Below are positions 63,135-64,000 of a DNA stretch of 64,000 bases, in pieces. How positions within the stretch are numbered: position 1 is the first letter of the stretch; each line of letters starts with the position of its first letter. Below the pieces are notes generated by a model. The model was not told the origin of the DNA. It worked only from the letters and a program-made list of their open reading frames with translations, and made no database searches. A program made the translations under genes and the position numbers. The stretch comes from an uncultured Eubacteriales bacterium (GTDB lineage: Bacteria > Bacillota > Clostridia > Oscillospirales > CAG-382). The DNA lies in assembly GCA_900551295.1 (NCBI GenBank), contig URVJ01000007.1, positions 40,947 through 104,946 of the forward strand. Reading direction: 5' to 3'.

Positions 63135-63221
63135 ATATGCACGCTTGAGAGAGCGGTATCGCGAAGGCCGAGAAGATGAAGAAAGAGGAAATAAAAACTT
63201 GAAAAAGTTAGAAAAAACCTC

Positions 63222-63250
63222 TTGACAAACGAACGGCGAAGTGATATAAT
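63222..63250 (+). promoter_or_regulatory. rRNA promoter P2
   Basis: TTGACA at 63222-63227 and TATAAT at 63245-63250 with a 17-base spacer: consensus in both boxes. It lies 116 bases after P1 and is preceded by AAAAAACCTC. Confidence 0.85.
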
Positions 63251-63339
63251 AGACAAGCTGTCGAAAAGACGGCAAGCAGTGAGCAAAGCTTGAGGCAAGA
63301 AAGAGGAAGAAAAAACTTAAAAAAGTTTTGAAAAACCTC

Positions 63340-63368
63340 TTGACAAAACGAAAGCGATGTGATATACT
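63340..63368 (+). promoter_or_regulatory. rRNA promoter P3
   Basis: TTGACA at 63340-63345 and TATACT at 63363-63368 with a 17-base spacer, 118 bases after P2. The stretch around the -35 box is shared with the perR promoter. Confidence 0.85.
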
Positions 63369-63605
63369 GTATAAGCTGTCCGCGAGAGCGGAAAGAAAAA
63401 CGGACCTTGAAAATTGAACAACGAAAGACGAGAAAACAAAGCTCGAAGGAGAGAAATCTCCTGAGAAAAAAGCTTGAAGGATCTCGTAAATTCCAAAGAG
63501 AACATTGACGATTACGTCGATGTTACCCAAAGAATAAACTTAAAGTAAAGAGAGCGAATCAAGCTCTGAAAGAGATTAAAGCGGTACCAAGTACCGTGGA
63601 GATAT

Positions 63606-64000
<395 letters not shown>

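Noticed and set aside
63106..63368. CRISPR array upstream of rRNA
   Set aside because: The repeated units are promoters with -35 and -10 boxes and 116-118 base periods, and the sequence between is itself similar.
62789..63530. Minus-strand ORFs in the rRNA leader region
   Set aside because: They are Phe/Ser/Leu-rich readings of an A-rich non-coding strand and run across three promoters.

Overview
The window looks like a chromosomal piece of an anaerobic, spore-forming, Gram-positive member of the Clostridia, probably a gut lineage near Oscillospirales/Monoglobales. The evidence is a SpoIID-type protein, two rubrerythrins beside a PerR-type regulator, ferredoxin-dependent aryl-pyruvate oxidation (iorAB with paaK), S-layer-homology and dockerin-type surface modules, DUF4430 and DUF5104 families, and a clostridial 16S rRNA 5' part that runs off the right end. 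No plasmid, phage structural genes, tRNA or CRISPR array were seen.

Layout. 0-7 kb: end of an unknown gene, then a promoter, a Tyr/Phe-rich leader peptide with an attenuator, and the aromatic amino-acid operon tyrA-aroA-aroC-pheA-aroE/aroK fusion-aroQ. 7-9 kb (minus): a membrane-anchored glycosidase-like protein. 9-14.2 kb: promoter, cobalamin riboswitch and one very large SLH-anchored surface protein with a transcobalamin-like DUF4430 domain. 14.3-17.1 kb: glycerol-1-phosphate dehydrogenase, a UPF0126 membrane protein and a glycerophosphodiester phosphodiesterase. 17.1-18.8 kb (minus): FAD oxidoreductase. 19-21.1 kb: secreted protein with copper-amine-oxidase-like, RsiV-like and chagasin-like domains. 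21.2-22.9 kb: perR and two rubrerythrins behind a perfect PerR-type palindrome.

23.1-38.3 kb is an accessory island, visibly richer in A+T than its surroundings. It opens with a broken tyrosine-recombinase/dockerin chimera, continues with a secreted 1207-residue beta-propeller protein and a 1630-residue Rhs/YD-repeat toxin with a DUF5104-like lipoprotein behind it, then breaks into a tail of orphan Rhs C-termini, putative immunity genes and decayed YD-repeat scraps. It closes with an IS3-type orfA remnant and the last codons of a copper-amine-oxidase-like stalk protein.

38.4-53.5 kb: citrate synthase (minus), SpoIID-like protein, a LytTR/GHKL two-component pair, a WecE-like sugar aminotransferase, a MalT-type LuxR regulator and a 1964-residue secreted FG-GAP/fibronectin-III protein. 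53.7-62.7 kb: a FAD dehydrogenase, a NYN-domain protein, the iorA-iorB-paaK-ACT cluster for aryl-pyruvate oxidation, an ATP-grasp protein and nicotinate phosphoribosyltransferase. 62.7-64 kb: repeats, three tandem rRNA promoters and the start of 16S rRNA.

The three observations most worth following are the Tyr/Phe leader-peptide attenuator, the B12 riboswitch in front of a surface transcobalamin-like protein, and the Rhs toxin with its array of orphan toxin-tail/immunity cassettes. All starts were chosen by eye from ribosome-binding sites; domain names come from recognised motifs and not from searches.
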